Shown: positions 1 to 6,688 of the stretch, piece by piece
Numbering within the stretch: position 1 is the stretch's first letter
How the letters are laid out: the number at the start of each line of letters is the position of its first letter
Assembly: GCA_009785045.1 (NCBI GenBank)
Contig: WQXC01000047.1
Location: forward strand, 1 to 11,652
Reading direction: 5' to 3'
DNA length: 11,652 nt
Source of the DNA: Treponema sp.
Lineage (GTDB): Bacteria; Spirochaetota; Spirochaetia; Treponematales; Breznakiellaceae
Notes under the pieces: generated by a model
The model's input: the letters and a program-made list of their open reading frames with translations, nothing else
Told to the model about the DNA's origin: nothing
Database searches by the model: none
Translations under genes and position numbers: made by a program

Positions 1-921
1 ACCACATATAACGCCGGAATTTTTGTGTCAATGGAAGCGCTATTGGATGATCTTGTTGCGCATAACATTCAAAACCGAACTGTCGCTGTTATAGAAAACG
101 GTTCATGGGCTGCCACCAGCGGCAGTCTAATGCGCGAAAAACTGGGTAAATGCAAAAATATTAAAATAATTGAACAAACTTTAAGTATAAAATCCAGCAT
201 TAAAACAACGCAGTTACCGGAACTGGATGTTATGGTACAAGCCATCGAAAAAGATTTTCCGCATCTTATTAAAAATGATGCAGAAAAAAAAGACAATAAA
301 ACCGCTTCTGTTGATCCATTGGCTATGTTCAAGTTATCTTACGGTTTGTTTGTATTAACTGCCAAAGACGGCGTTAAAGATAACGGTTGTATAATAAATA
401 CTGCAATGCAAATAACGGCAGCGCCGTTAAGAATATCTATCGCTGTGAACAAAGCCAACTTTACCTATGACATGATTGCAAAAACCGGAGAGTTTAATAT
501 TTCTGTTTTGGCAGAAAGCGCACCGTTCCGTATTTTTGAACAGTTTGGTTTTTCCAGCGGACGGGATACAGATAAATTTTCTGACAACAATAACGTTCAA
601 CGAACAGCAAATGGAATCCGTTATTTAACAGAATATGTAAATAGCGTAATCTCGGGCAAAGTTTCACAATCTTATGACTACGGTACACATACAGTGTTTT
701 TTGCTGATGTCACACAATCATTTGTGCTAGCGGCTGAACCAAGTCTAACGTATCAATATTATTTTGATAATATAAAACCAAAGCCGCAGCCAGCCCAGGA
801 TAAGAAAAAAGGGTTTGTCTGTAAGATTTGCGGATATGTTCACGAAGGTGATAGTCTGCTGGATGATTTTATTTGTCCATTATGCAAACACGGCTCTGTG
901 GATTTTGAGGTTATTAATTAA
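1..921 (+). CDS. Flavodiiron protein-flavin reductase-rubredoxin fusion (3' part)
   Basis: The frame is open from the left edge, so the gene begins upstream; 306 residues are visible. Residues 1-85 are the end of a flavodiiron flavodoxin domain (TTYNAGIF at the edge, then NRTVAVIENGSWA). Residues about 104-258 form a flavin reductase-like FMN-binding domain (DPLAMFKLSYGLFVLTAKDG, CIINTAMQITAAPLRISIAV). Residues about 270-306 are a short-spaced rubredoxin with two CxxC pairs, encoded at 820-831 and 874-885 with 14 residues between them. Flavodiiron proteins reduce O2 or NO in the cytoplasm of anaerobes. The last two domains match the architecture of Moorella high-molecular-weight rubredoxin (Hrb), the electron donor to FprA, here fused to its acceptor. 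The diiron metallo-beta-lactamase domain should lie upstream and is not seen, so the full architecture is inferred. The protein probably takes electrons from NAD(P)H within one chain. Confidence 0.88.
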   Translation, partial: TTYNAGIFVSMEALLDDLVAHNIQNRTVAVIENGSWAATSGSLMREKLGKCKNIKIIEQTLSIKSSIKTTQLPELDVMVQAIEKDFPHLIKNDAEKKDNKTASVDPLAMFKLSYGLFVLTAKDGVKDNGCIINTAMQITAAPLRISIAVNKANFTYDMIAKTGEFNISVLAESAPFRIFEQFGFSSGRDTDKFSDNNNVQRTANGIRYLTEYVNSVISGKVSQSYDYGTHTVFFADVTQSFVLAAEPSLTYQYYFDNIKPKPQPAQDKKKGFVCKICGYVHEGDSLLDDFICPLCKHGSVDFEVIN

Positions 922-2159
922 AAGTACTCAGTTATATGCTGAGGCCGCAGTGTAAAAACGCTCTTTAATAATTCCTCGTTCTTGTATACTTCCAGAGCTG
1001 TCTTTGAATACCAGCTATCCTGACGCGAATATAATGCGTTTTCAAGCGATCTGTAACCTGTAACAAGCTGGCTAAGTGAAAGAATGTCGCAGCACATGTC
1101 AGGATTTTTCGTAGTTTGCGATACCTTTGTATCTTCCTTTCCGAATTGCACAAGGTATTTCCCTGTGTTGGCAGAAATGTTTTCGTCGTGTACTTCGATA
1201 ACATATTCGCCTTCGCAGCCGCTGCTGCAACAATGCGGACGGCGCATTAACTCAAGCGCTGCTTTTACATTTACAACTCTTGTCATTTCTCTAGGCAAAA
1301 ACTTTGTTTCCAAAGACCATGCATCGCCGATAAAATCGAAAGGATCGATGAATGCCGGCATGAGCCATTTAAAGTTTTCAAACTGTGCAGAAAGACCGCC
1401 TGTTAAACTTAAAGCGCCGTATAAACCTTTTCTGTCGATAAAAGCAAGTTCCGTTACCGACATATTGTGATCGCCGTCTTCGACCTCATCCTGATACTTG
1501 ATGTAACTGCGCGCTTTTCCGGTTTCGTCTTTCCACAGGTAAAGGTATGTTCCTGTTAGACACGGATCCTGTCTTGTAAAACTTTTCCATGCGCGGTTAT
1601 CCGGCCAGTAATCCCTGTGTATTCCATGATTTAAGTTTGTTATATAAGCCGAATGAACTTCCGCAAGCAGGGATGTGTCGTCTCCGGGAAGAATGTGAAT
1701 AAACTCACCCTTTGCATTTATTTCCGATAAATCACCTGTGTTAATGGTTATGTTATTTCTTGCGCATGCTACTTCATACCCGAACTTGCGGTAAAAATCA
1801 TGGTTAAATGGAGTAAGATTTGAAAAAACCACTCCTTTTTCGTATGCTTGCGGTAAAAGTTCTTCAAAAATCCTGCGTACATGACCGCCTTTTCGCGCTT
1901 CAGGCAATGTTCCTACGCCGCTTATCCCTGACATTTTTACGCTGTGTCCGTCAAAACGCATAAGGTATTCTACCTCGAACATTCCGGCAAGCATTTTTTT
2001 ACCAGCAAAACTTCCCCATGCCCAATTTGCAGGGTGTCCCAGCGGATCAATTTTTTGATTTTCTTCCTTTGAATAATCTTTACGTTGATTGTAAACTATC
2101 GTATGTATCCTGAATAACTGAAGCAAATCATCAGTTTCTAATCTGCGAATTTCATGCAT
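918..2159 (-). CDS. Eis-like GNAT family N-acetyltransferase with C-terminal SCP2-like domain
   Basis: This 413-residue protein has the Eis-family layout: an N-terminal GNAT fold, a second GNAT-like middle region and a C-terminal sterol-carrier-like domain. The acetyl-CoA loop is seen as GVGTLPEARKGGHVRRIFEE. The segment NHDFYRKFGYEVA carries the Tyr and FGY expected of the Eis active site. The C-terminal part (VNVKAALELMRRP to LSQLVTGYRSLENAL) resembles the SCP2 domain whose terminal carboxylate acts in catalysis. Family members acetylate amines, including aminoglycosides in mycobacterial Eis, but the substrate here is unknown. The ATG at 2159 is the only suitable in-frame start near the N-terminal motif. 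It has no Shine-Dalgarno and lies 5 bases after a TATATT box. The SCP2-like part is unusually rich in cysteine. The gene converges on the flavodiiron gene with a 4-base overlap and diverges from carD. Confidence 0.85.
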   Translation of the reverse strand: MHEIRRLETDDLLQLFRIHTIVYNQRKDYSKEENQKIDPLGHPANWAWGSFAGKKMLAGMFEVEYLMRFDGHSVKMSGISGVGTLPEARKGGHVRRIFEELLPQAYEKGVVFSNLTPFNHDFYRKFGYEVACARNNITINTGDLSEINAKGEFIHILPGDDTSLLAEVHSAYITNLNHGIHRDYWPDNRAWKSFTRQDPCLTGTYLYLWKDETGKARSYIKYQDEVEDGDHNMSVTELAFIDRKGLYGALSLTGGLSAQFENFKWLMPAFIDPFDFIGDAWSLETKFLPREMTRVVNVKAALELMRRPHCCSSGCEGEYVIEVHDENISANTGKYLVQFGKEDTKVSQTTKNPDMCCDILSLSQLVTGYRSLENALYSRQDSWYSKTALEVYKNEELLKSVFTLRPQHITEYF

Positions 2160-2164
2160 GATTC

Positions 2165-2170
2165 AATATA
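2165..2170 (-). promoter_or_regulatory. Candidate -10 box for the acetyltransferase gene
   Basis: Reading the minus strand, TATATT ends 5 bases before the ATG at 2159, and no purine-rich ribosome site lies between them. I see no good -35 hexamer at 16-18 bases, so the call is weak. If real, transcription would start at or next to the start codon. Confidence 0.35.
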
Positions 2171-2197
2171 GACTATTTTTCCGGGTTGTGGTAGTAT
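2169..2197 (+). promoter_or_regulatory. Candidate carD promoter
   Basis: TAGACT (2169-2174) and TAGTAT (2192-2197) are separated by exactly 17 bases, each matching 4 of 6 consensus positions for a main sigma factor. The -10 ends 7 bases before the carD ATG and no Shine-Dalgarno is present, which again predicts a very short or absent leader. The 45-base divergent gap holds promoters for both carD and the acetyltransferase gene, and the two candidates overlap at 2169-2170. Confidence 0.4.
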
Positions 2198-2204
2198 CCA
2201 GATA

Positions 2205-2702
2205 ATGAGTAAATCAAAGTCTTTCCAAGTTGACCAAAAAGTGGTTTATCCAAGTCAGGGTGTCGGTGTTATCAGAGACATCGTTCAGAAAAAGTTTAAA
2301 GATTCCAAAATCCCTTATTATATTATCTATCTTGAAGTAACCGATATGACAATTATGGTTCCGGTTGACAAGGCAATAGAGCTCGGTATTCGTTCTACAG
2401 TCTCCAGAGATGAAGCGCTAAAGGCGCTCGAGCTGATAAGCGAAGATTATGAGCCGATTCCTTCGGACTGGAAAATGCGCTACCAGATGAATCTTGACCT
2501 TCTTAAAAAAGGAAGCATCAGGGATATTGCAAGTATCGTCCGATCGTTATATCACCGCAGCAGGGTAAAAGAACTGCCAATTCTGGAACGAAAACTTTAT
2601 GATTCTGCCATGAAACTGCTGGAAGATGAAATTTCCATTTCGTTAAAAAAGTCAAAAGAAGATGTCCAAAACATGATCTTTGCGCGCCTGGAAGCTGAAT
2701 AG
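2205..2702 (+). CDS. carD: CarD/CdnL family transcriptional regulator
   Basis: This 165-residue protein begins with the CarD RNA polymerase-interacting Tudor-like domain at residues 7-60 (FQVDQKVVYPSQGVGVI, then YYIIYLEVTDMTIMVPVDK). A helical C-terminal domain follows, with the family tryptophan at residue 89 in SDWKMRYQ and the segment SIRDIASIVRSLYHRS. CarD proteins bind the RNA polymerase beta subunit and place the tryptophan at the upstream edge of the promoter bubble, stabilising open complexes, notably at rRNA promoters. The usual GER motif in the second domain reads ILERKLYDSA here, a mild divergence. The start is fixed by a stop 36 bases upstream in frame and by the motif beginning at residue 7. 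ispD starts 2 bases after its stop, so the two genes are cotranscribed and probably translationally coupled. Confidence 0.92.
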   Translation: MSKSKSFQVDQKVVYPSQGVGVIRDIVQKKFKDSKIPYYIIYLEVTDMTIMVPVDKAIELGIRSTVSRDEALKALELISEDYEPIPSDWKMRYQMNLDLLKKGSIRDIASIVRSLYHRSRVKELPILERKLYDSAMKLLEDEISISLKKSKEDVQNMIFARLEAE

Positions 2703-2704
2703 CC

Positions 2705-3418
2705 ATGGATGCCGCATTAAAAGCCGCGGCTGTTATTTGCGCCGCAGGATCGTCATCGCGCATGGGCGGAATAAAAAAAGAGTATCAAAAACTTCCGTGC
2801 GGTGACACTGTGCTTGGCTCTTCTGTCCGCGCTTTTGCGGCAGTTCCTTCTGTAAAAATAATTGTAATCGCTGTTCCCGAAGGAGGGGAGGCTGAAACGC
2901 ATAAAACGCTGCCGCCTGCAATTCTTTCTGCCGGAAAACCGGATATCCTGTTTGTTACAGGCGGCAGTACGCGCTGCGCTTCTGTGTATAATGCATTATC
3001 TTCTCTTACTGAGTTTAACCCTGATTATGTTTTAATTCATGACGGCGCAAGACCCTGGGTAAGCGTTTCATTAATCGAAAATATTATTGCCGCTGTTAAA
3101 AAATACAACGCTGTTATTCCGGCGCTACTTCTTACGGAAACTCCCAAGGAGTTTGAAACGCCGCTAAAGTCCGCTGCAGGTGAAACACCGGCTGTTTTTA
3201 TTAAAAATCACTTAAAACGCATTAACACTGGAATTGCTCAAACGCCGCAAGGGTTTAAGTTTGCAGAAATACTTAAGGCACACGAAAAAGCCGCCGGCGT
3301 AACCGGCGAAGAATTTACCGACGATGCAGAAATATGGGGAAGGTTTTGCGGGAAAGTCGCAGTTATCCCCGGCGAAGCAGGAAATAAAAAAATTACCTTC
3401 CCGGAGGACTTAACATGA
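2705..3418 (+). CDS. ispD: 2-C-methyl-D-erythritol 4-phosphate cytidylyltransferase
   Basis: IspD transfers CMP from CTP to methylerythritol phosphate, the third step of the MEP isoprenoid pathway in the cytoplasm. The 237-residue length is typical. Visible motifs are the nucleotide loop at residues 11-20 (ICAAGSSSRM) with Arg19 and Lys25, YVLIHDGARPWVS, the QTPQGFKF segment, EFTDDAEIW, and GNKKITFPEDL with the C-terminal substrate-binding lysine. The usual KQ after the loop is KE here, and the usual D-T-x-K segment reads TETPKE; both are mild departures. The start lies 2 bases after carD. A GGAAG at 2690-2694 is a distant, weak ribosome site, so coupling to carD translation is likely. Its TGA overlaps the ATG of the next gene as ATGA. 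Confidence 0.92.
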   Translation: MDAALKAAAVICAAGSSSRMGGIKKEYQKLPCGDTVLGSSVRAFAAVPSVKIIVIAVPEGGEAETHKTLPPAILSAGKPDILFVTGGSTRCASVYNALSSLTEFNPDYVLIHDGARPWVSVSLIENIIAAVKKYNAVIPALLLTETPKEFETPLKSAAGETPAVFIKNHLKRINTGIAQTPQGFKFAEILKAHEKAAGVTGEEFTDDAEIWGRFCGKVAVIPGEAGNKKITFPEDLT

Positions 3419-4302
3419 ATTCCATCGTGAGAGTCTCTTTTGTATTTATTCTTGTTTGTATTTTTATTTCCTGCACTCGCTCTGGTTCCGGAGCCGGGTC
3501 TGCTCTTGTGTCCTGGTCGGGCGCGTATCCAATGGCAATACTGCAGCCTGGCGCGCAGCCTATCTGGTTTCAGTTAACAGAAGACGGTCCTGTTTATATC
3601 GAATCAATCGAAGATGTTATGTTTACCAGCGCGTTTATTCCATGGCCATATGCGCCGCACATAAGTTATATAGCAGAAGACAACGGTGTTATAGTGATGG
3701 TTGTTAACCGCGACGGTTTTTTAAGACTTGCACCTAACGATTCAGGTACTGTAAATCCGGGTCTTGCTCTTCACCGTTTTTCCGGCGGTGATTACTGGAG
3801 CCCGTACACGGTAGGAGGCTTTGTTTACTTTGATGACAGCCTGATTGCGCTATTGTATCTGGACGAACGTTTTTTTGTATCCGGCAGCCCCATTCCCAAA
3901 TACAGAACATGGTCATTTAACATGAACTCCAACACTCCTTTTCCGATGGAAATTCCTGCTCTGCAGTCTTTTCCCTTTGAAGAAAACTGGGATGTTGATA
4001 CCCTGCGCCTTGCGGGAGACGGTTTCTTCTATTACAGAGCTGCAAAAAGAAGCGGTTATTCCCCTGTAGTACGAATGTTCCGTACTGCCGATCTTGCAAG
4101 CCAGGGCGAAGAAATTTCCATAGAGGCATTTTTTAATTCTGCTCCCAACAAAAGCGAAGTGTTTCATCCTTCATTGCCGCCGTTACCTGAAGGCTTTTAT
4201 TACACAGAAATCGGCAGAACAGGAAATGTTTTGTTTGCCTCATGGGAAGAACAGGAAGATTTCAGCATAGGAGCCGCCGGATTTTTGGTGGTAAGACCTT
4301 AA
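3415..4302 (+). CDS. Putative lipoprotein of unknown function
   Basis: This 295-residue protein begins with a lipoprotein signal: a positive N-terminus (MNSIVRV), a hydrophobic stretch to residue 18 and Cys20 in FISC, a relaxed lipobox of the kind accepted in spirochaetes. The mature part starts with a Ser/Gly-rich tether (CTRSGSGAGSA). After that it is a beta-rich sequence full of aromatic residues, with spaced segments such as PVYIESIEDV, GVIVMVVNRDG and GNVLFASWEEQ, which may be propeller-like blades. I recognise no catalytic motif and cannot name the family. It overlaps ispD by 4 bases and has a strong site GGAGG at 3403-3407, 7 bases before the ATG. It therefore sits third in the carD-ispD operon, although nothing links its function to theirs. 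A membrane-anchored envelope location is inferred. Confidence 0.75.
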   Translation: MNSIVRVSFVFILVCIFISCTRSGSGAGSALVSWSGAYPMAILQPGAQPIWFQLTEDGPVYIESIEDVMFTSAFIPWPYAPHISYIAEDNGVIVMVVNRDGFLRLAPNDSGTVNPGLALHRFSGGDYWSPYTVGGFVYFDDSLIALLYLDERFFVSGSPIPKYRTWSFNMNSNTPFPMEIPALQSFPFEENWDVDTLRLAGDGFFYYRAAKRSGYSPVVRMFRTADLASQGEEISIEAFFNSAPNKSEVFHPSLPPLPEGFYYTEIGRTGNVLFASWEEQEDFSIGAAGFLVVRP

Positions 4303-4327
4303 CATTTTTCCTTAGTTTTATTATAAT
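4299..4327 (+). promoter_or_regulatory. Near-consensus promoter of hisG
   Basis: TTAACA (4299-4304) and TATAAT (4322-4327) lie exactly 17 bases apart, matching the main sigma consensus at 11 of 12 positions. The -35 overlaps the stop codon of the lipoprotein gene. The -10 ends 6 bases before the hisG ATG, so transcription should start at or within a base or two of the A of that ATG. Confidence 0.75.
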
Positions 4328-4333
4328 TACCCC

Positions 4334-5185
4334 ATGGAAAAGCTTCGAATATTAATCCCAAAGGGAAGAATTTTTGACAATGTAAGCCGTCTCTTTTCGG
4401 AAGCCGGGTTTTCTATTTCTATGGCAGACAGGACTTATCGCCCTTCCATGGGAGCGCCCTGGCTGGATGCCAAAATTATGAAGCCTCAAAATGTAGGCGA
4501 ACTCCTTGAGCTTGGCAGCCACGATGCAGGTTTTACCGGCATTGACTGGATTAAAGAAAGCAGCGCCGATGTAGAAGAAATACTCGACCTTGGTTTTGAC
4601 AAAGTGCGCATTGTCGCGGCAGTTCCGCAGGACTATGACGAAGTTAAGCTTAAATCCAAAAAACTTGTTGTTGCCACAGAGTATGTAAATATTGCAGAAG
4701 CCTGGTTAAAGTCGTCAGGTTACCAGTACCGCATTTTGCGCACTTACGGCGCGACAGAAGTTTTTCCGCCGGATGATGCCGACATGATTATCGACAACAC
4801 TTCTTCCGGTCAGACGCTTAAAGATAACGGTCTTAAAATAATAGGCACATTGCTGGAGTCCTCCACGCGGTTTGTTGCTTCGCGATTAGCTCTTGCAAAC
4901 GCAGAAAAAAAAGGCCGCATAGAAGAATTGGAAATGCTTTTCCGCGCTGTAATGAACGGACGTGAACGTGTAATGCTGGAAATGAATATACCAAAAGAGC
5001 AATTTGAATCGCTTTCGAACCTTCCTGCAATGCGCAGTCCTACTGTAGCTCCGCTTTACGGCGATGCAGGTTATGCTGTAAAAATTGCTGTGAATAAAAA
5101 TGAGGTTCCCGATATTATTCCAAAACTTAAAAAACTCGGCGCGCTGGATATTGTGGAATATGATTTACGCAAAGTGGTGCAATAA
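4334..5185 (+). CDS. hisG: ATP phosphoribosyltransferase, long form
   Basis: HisG joins ATP and PRPP to give phosphoribosyl-ATP, the first and committed step of histidine synthesis. The 283-residue length and the C-terminal segment after residue 210 (GYAVKIAVNKNEVPDII, KKLGALDIVEYDLRK) identify the long form with an ACT-like regulatory domain, which is feedback-inhibited by histidine and needs no HisZ partner. Catalytic-domain landmarks are LRILIPKGRIFDNV at residues 4-17, HDAGFTGIDWI, YVNIAEAWL, and the PRPP-binding stretch DMIIDNTSSGQTLKDNGL. The start is set by homology at the extreme N-terminus. No Shine-Dalgarno precedes it, and the -10 box lies 6 bases upstream. It heads the hisG-hisB-hisF operon. 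Confidence 0.95.
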   Translation: MEKLRILIPKGRIFDNVSRLFSEAGFSISMADRTYRPSMGAPWLDAKIMKPQNVGELLELGSHDAGFTGIDWIKESSADVEEILDLGFDKVRIVAAVPQDYDEVKLKSKKLVVATEYVNIAEAWLKSSGYQYRILRTYGATEVFPPDDADMIIDNTSSGQTLKDNGLKIIGTLLESSTRFVASRLALANAEKKGRIEELEMLFRAVMNGRERVMLEMNIPKEQFESLSNLPAMRSPTVAPLYGDAGYAVKIAVNKNEVPDIIPKLKKLGALDIVEYDLRKVVQ

Positions 5186-5194
5186 GAGGGTGAT

Positions 5195-5812
5195 ATGAGT
5201 AGAATAGCAGAGATAGAAAGAAAAACTAAGGAAACCGAAATATATATCAAGCTCAATATTGATGGTACCGGCGAGGCAAAACTCGATTATCCCATCGGCT
5301 TTATGTCCCACATGCTGAATACATTTGCTCGTCACGGTTTATTTGATATCGAAATACGCGCAAAAGGCGACCTGGATGTCGATCAACATCACCTTGTGGA
5401 AGATACCGGTATTGTGCTTGGTCAGTGTTTTGCAAAAGCGCTGGAAGACAAGCGCGGTATTAAACGTAACGGAAGCTGCGCTTTTCCAATGGATGAATGT
5501 CTGGCCCGTGCAGCCGTCGATATCAGCGGAAGACCTTTTCTGTACTTTGACGGTCAGCTTTCCGGCTCGCCGATTATTTCTGCCGGAGAAGGCGGAAAGG
5601 AGCAAAAGTTTCAGACCGATGTAAACGAAGATTTCTGGCAGGGCTTTGTGTCTGCCGCCGGATGTAATCTGCATTTGGAAGTATTACGCGGCAGAAGCGA
5701 TCATCATAAGATAGAAGCAATGTTTAAAGCGGCGGCAAGAGCGCTGCGAGTTGCCTGCGAAATTGACCCGCGTGTTAAAGACACTGTACCCTCAACCAAA
5801 GGTTCATTGTAA
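5195..5812 (+). CDS. hisB: Imidazoleglycerol-phosphate dehydratase
   Basis: HisB removes water from imidazole glycerol phosphate to give imidazole acetol phosphate, the sixth histidine step. At 205 residues it is the monofunctional enzyme, without the histidinol phosphatase domain of the enterobacterial fusion. Manganese-binding motifs are present as HHLVEDTGIVLGQ and RSDHHKIEAMFKAAARALR, and the protein ends in the family signature PSTKGSL. MDECLARAAVDISGRPF is also typical. The first motif, usually GF-x-DHML, reads GFMSHML, with Ser in place of Asp. The start at 5195 follows GAGG at 5186-5189 with 5 bases of spacing, and only 9 bases separate it from hisG. Confidence 0.94.
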   Translation: MSRIAEIERKTKETEIYIKLNIDGTGEAKLDYPIGFMSHMLNTFARHGLFDIEIRAKGDLDVDQHHLVEDTGIVLGQCFAKALEDKRGIKRNGSCAFPMDECLARAAVDISGRPFLYFDGQLSGSPIISAGEGGKEQKFQTDVNEDFWQGFVSAAGCNLHLEVLRGRSDHHKIEAMFKAAARALRVACEIDPRVKDTVPSTKGSL

Positions 5813-5823
5813 AGAGGAATTAT

Positions 5824-6594
5824 ATGAGTTTTAAAAGAATTATCCCGTGTTTGGACGTTGACGACGGAAAAGTTGTCAAAGGTGTTAAATTCGAAGGCAT
5901 TAAAGAAGTCGGCGATCTTGTAGAACTTGCAAAAAAATACTGCGCCGACGGCGCAGATGAACTTGCTTTTCTTGACATTGGCGCTTCTGTTAAAAGCCGT
6001 GTTACATTAATAGAAGTAATTAAAAAAGTAGCCGCCGAAGTTACCGTTCCATTTTGCGTCGGAGGCGGCATACGCTCTGTAGAGGATGCAAGAGCCGTTA
6101 TTGAAGCCGGCGCAAATAAAGTGTCCGTCTGCTCATCTGCGCTTTTACGCCCGGAATTACTGCGCGAATTGGCAGACGCATTTGGCAGCCAATCAGTCAT
6201 GCTGGCTATCGATGCAAAACGCGTTGCGGATGCAGACGGCAGTCCGCGCTGGAATGCTTTTTCCCACGGCGGCAGAACCGACACAGGGCGAAATGCAGTT
6301 GAATGGGCAATCCAGGCTGTAGAACTTGGCGTTGGAGAAATAATGGTTAATTCCATCGATGCGGACGGTACCGAAGCCGGGTATGACCTGGAATTAACCC
6401 GCCAAATCGCAGAATCTGTAAAAGTGCCTGTAATTGCCTCCGGGGGGGCAGGAAATTTGGAACAAATAGCGGAAGTTTTGCAAAAAACAGGCGCTGACGC
6501 GGCTCTTGTGGCATCATTATTGCATTTTGATAAGACCACAGTCCAGGAAATCAAAAAATTCTCTGACAATAGGGGAATTTGTGTCAAACGGTAG
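5824..6594 (+). CDS. hisF: Imidazole glycerol phosphate synthase cyclase subunit
   Basis: HisF is the (beta/alpha)8 cyclase that, using ammonia from the HisH glutaminase, makes imidazole glycerol phosphate and AICAR, the latter feeding purine synthesis. The 256-residue length is standard. Both catalytic aspartates are visible: Asp11 in IIPCLDVDDGKVVKGVKF and Asp130 in VMLAIDAKRV. Phosphate-binding loops are VPFCVGGGIRS and VIASGGAGNLEQ, and NSIDADGTEAGYDLEL is the usual signature. AGAGGA at 5813-5818 lies 5 bases before the ATG, and 11 bases separate it from hisB. The partner HisH is not encoded next to it or anywhere visible in the window, which is unusual because hisH commonly neighbours hisF. 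Confidence 0.95.
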   Translation: MSFKRIIPCLDVDDGKVVKGVKFEGIKEVGDLVELAKKYCADGADELAFLDIGASVKSRVTLIEVIKKVAAEVTVPFCVGGGIRSVEDARAVIEAGANKVSVCSSALLRPELLRELADAFGSQSVMLAIDAKRVADADGSPRWNAFSHGGRTDTGRNAVEWAIQAVELGVGEIMVNSIDADGTEAGYDLELTRQIAESVKVPVIASGGAGNLEQIAEVLQKTGADAALVASLLHFDKTTVQEIKKFSDNRGICVKR

Positions 6595-6623
6595 ATTACT
6601 GCTATTTTCTTTAAAAAATATAC

Positions 6624-6651
6624 TTGACTAAAATGCTGTCAGTTATATAAT
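6624..6651 (+). promoter_or_regulatory. Promoter of the five-gene membrane module
   Basis: TTGACT (6624-6629) and TATAAT (6646-6651) with a 16-base spacer form a strong main-sigma promoter. A start near 6658 leaves a leader of about 30 bases. GAGGGG at 6678-6683 is a good ribosome site 5 bases before the ATG at 6689. This promoter separates the module from the upstream his genes. Confidence 0.7.
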
Positions 6652-6664
6652 ATCTACAGATATT
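6649..6664. promoter_or_regulatory. Perfect 16-bp dyad over the -10/start region, candidate operator
   Basis: AATATCT (6649-6655) and AGATATT (6658-6664) are a perfect 7-base inverted repeat around an AC spacer. The dyad begins inside the -10 box and covers the expected start site, the usual place for a repressor to block polymerase. The stem is too AT-rich to act as a terminator. No candidate regulator gene is next to it. Confidence 0.5.
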
Positions 6665-6688
6665 GTGAATCATAAATGAGGGGTATTT

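Noticed and set aside
5820..6587. Long minus-strand reading frame of about 255 codons opposite hisF
   Set aside because: It is Ser/Ala/Thr-rich low-quality sequence mirroring the hisF codon pattern, has no ribosome site, and lies wholly inside a certain gene on the other strand.
6625..6641. TGAC-N9-GTCA dyad over the -35 of the module promoter
   Set aside because: Arms of only 4 bases are expected by chance; the 16-bp dyad at 6649 is far stronger.
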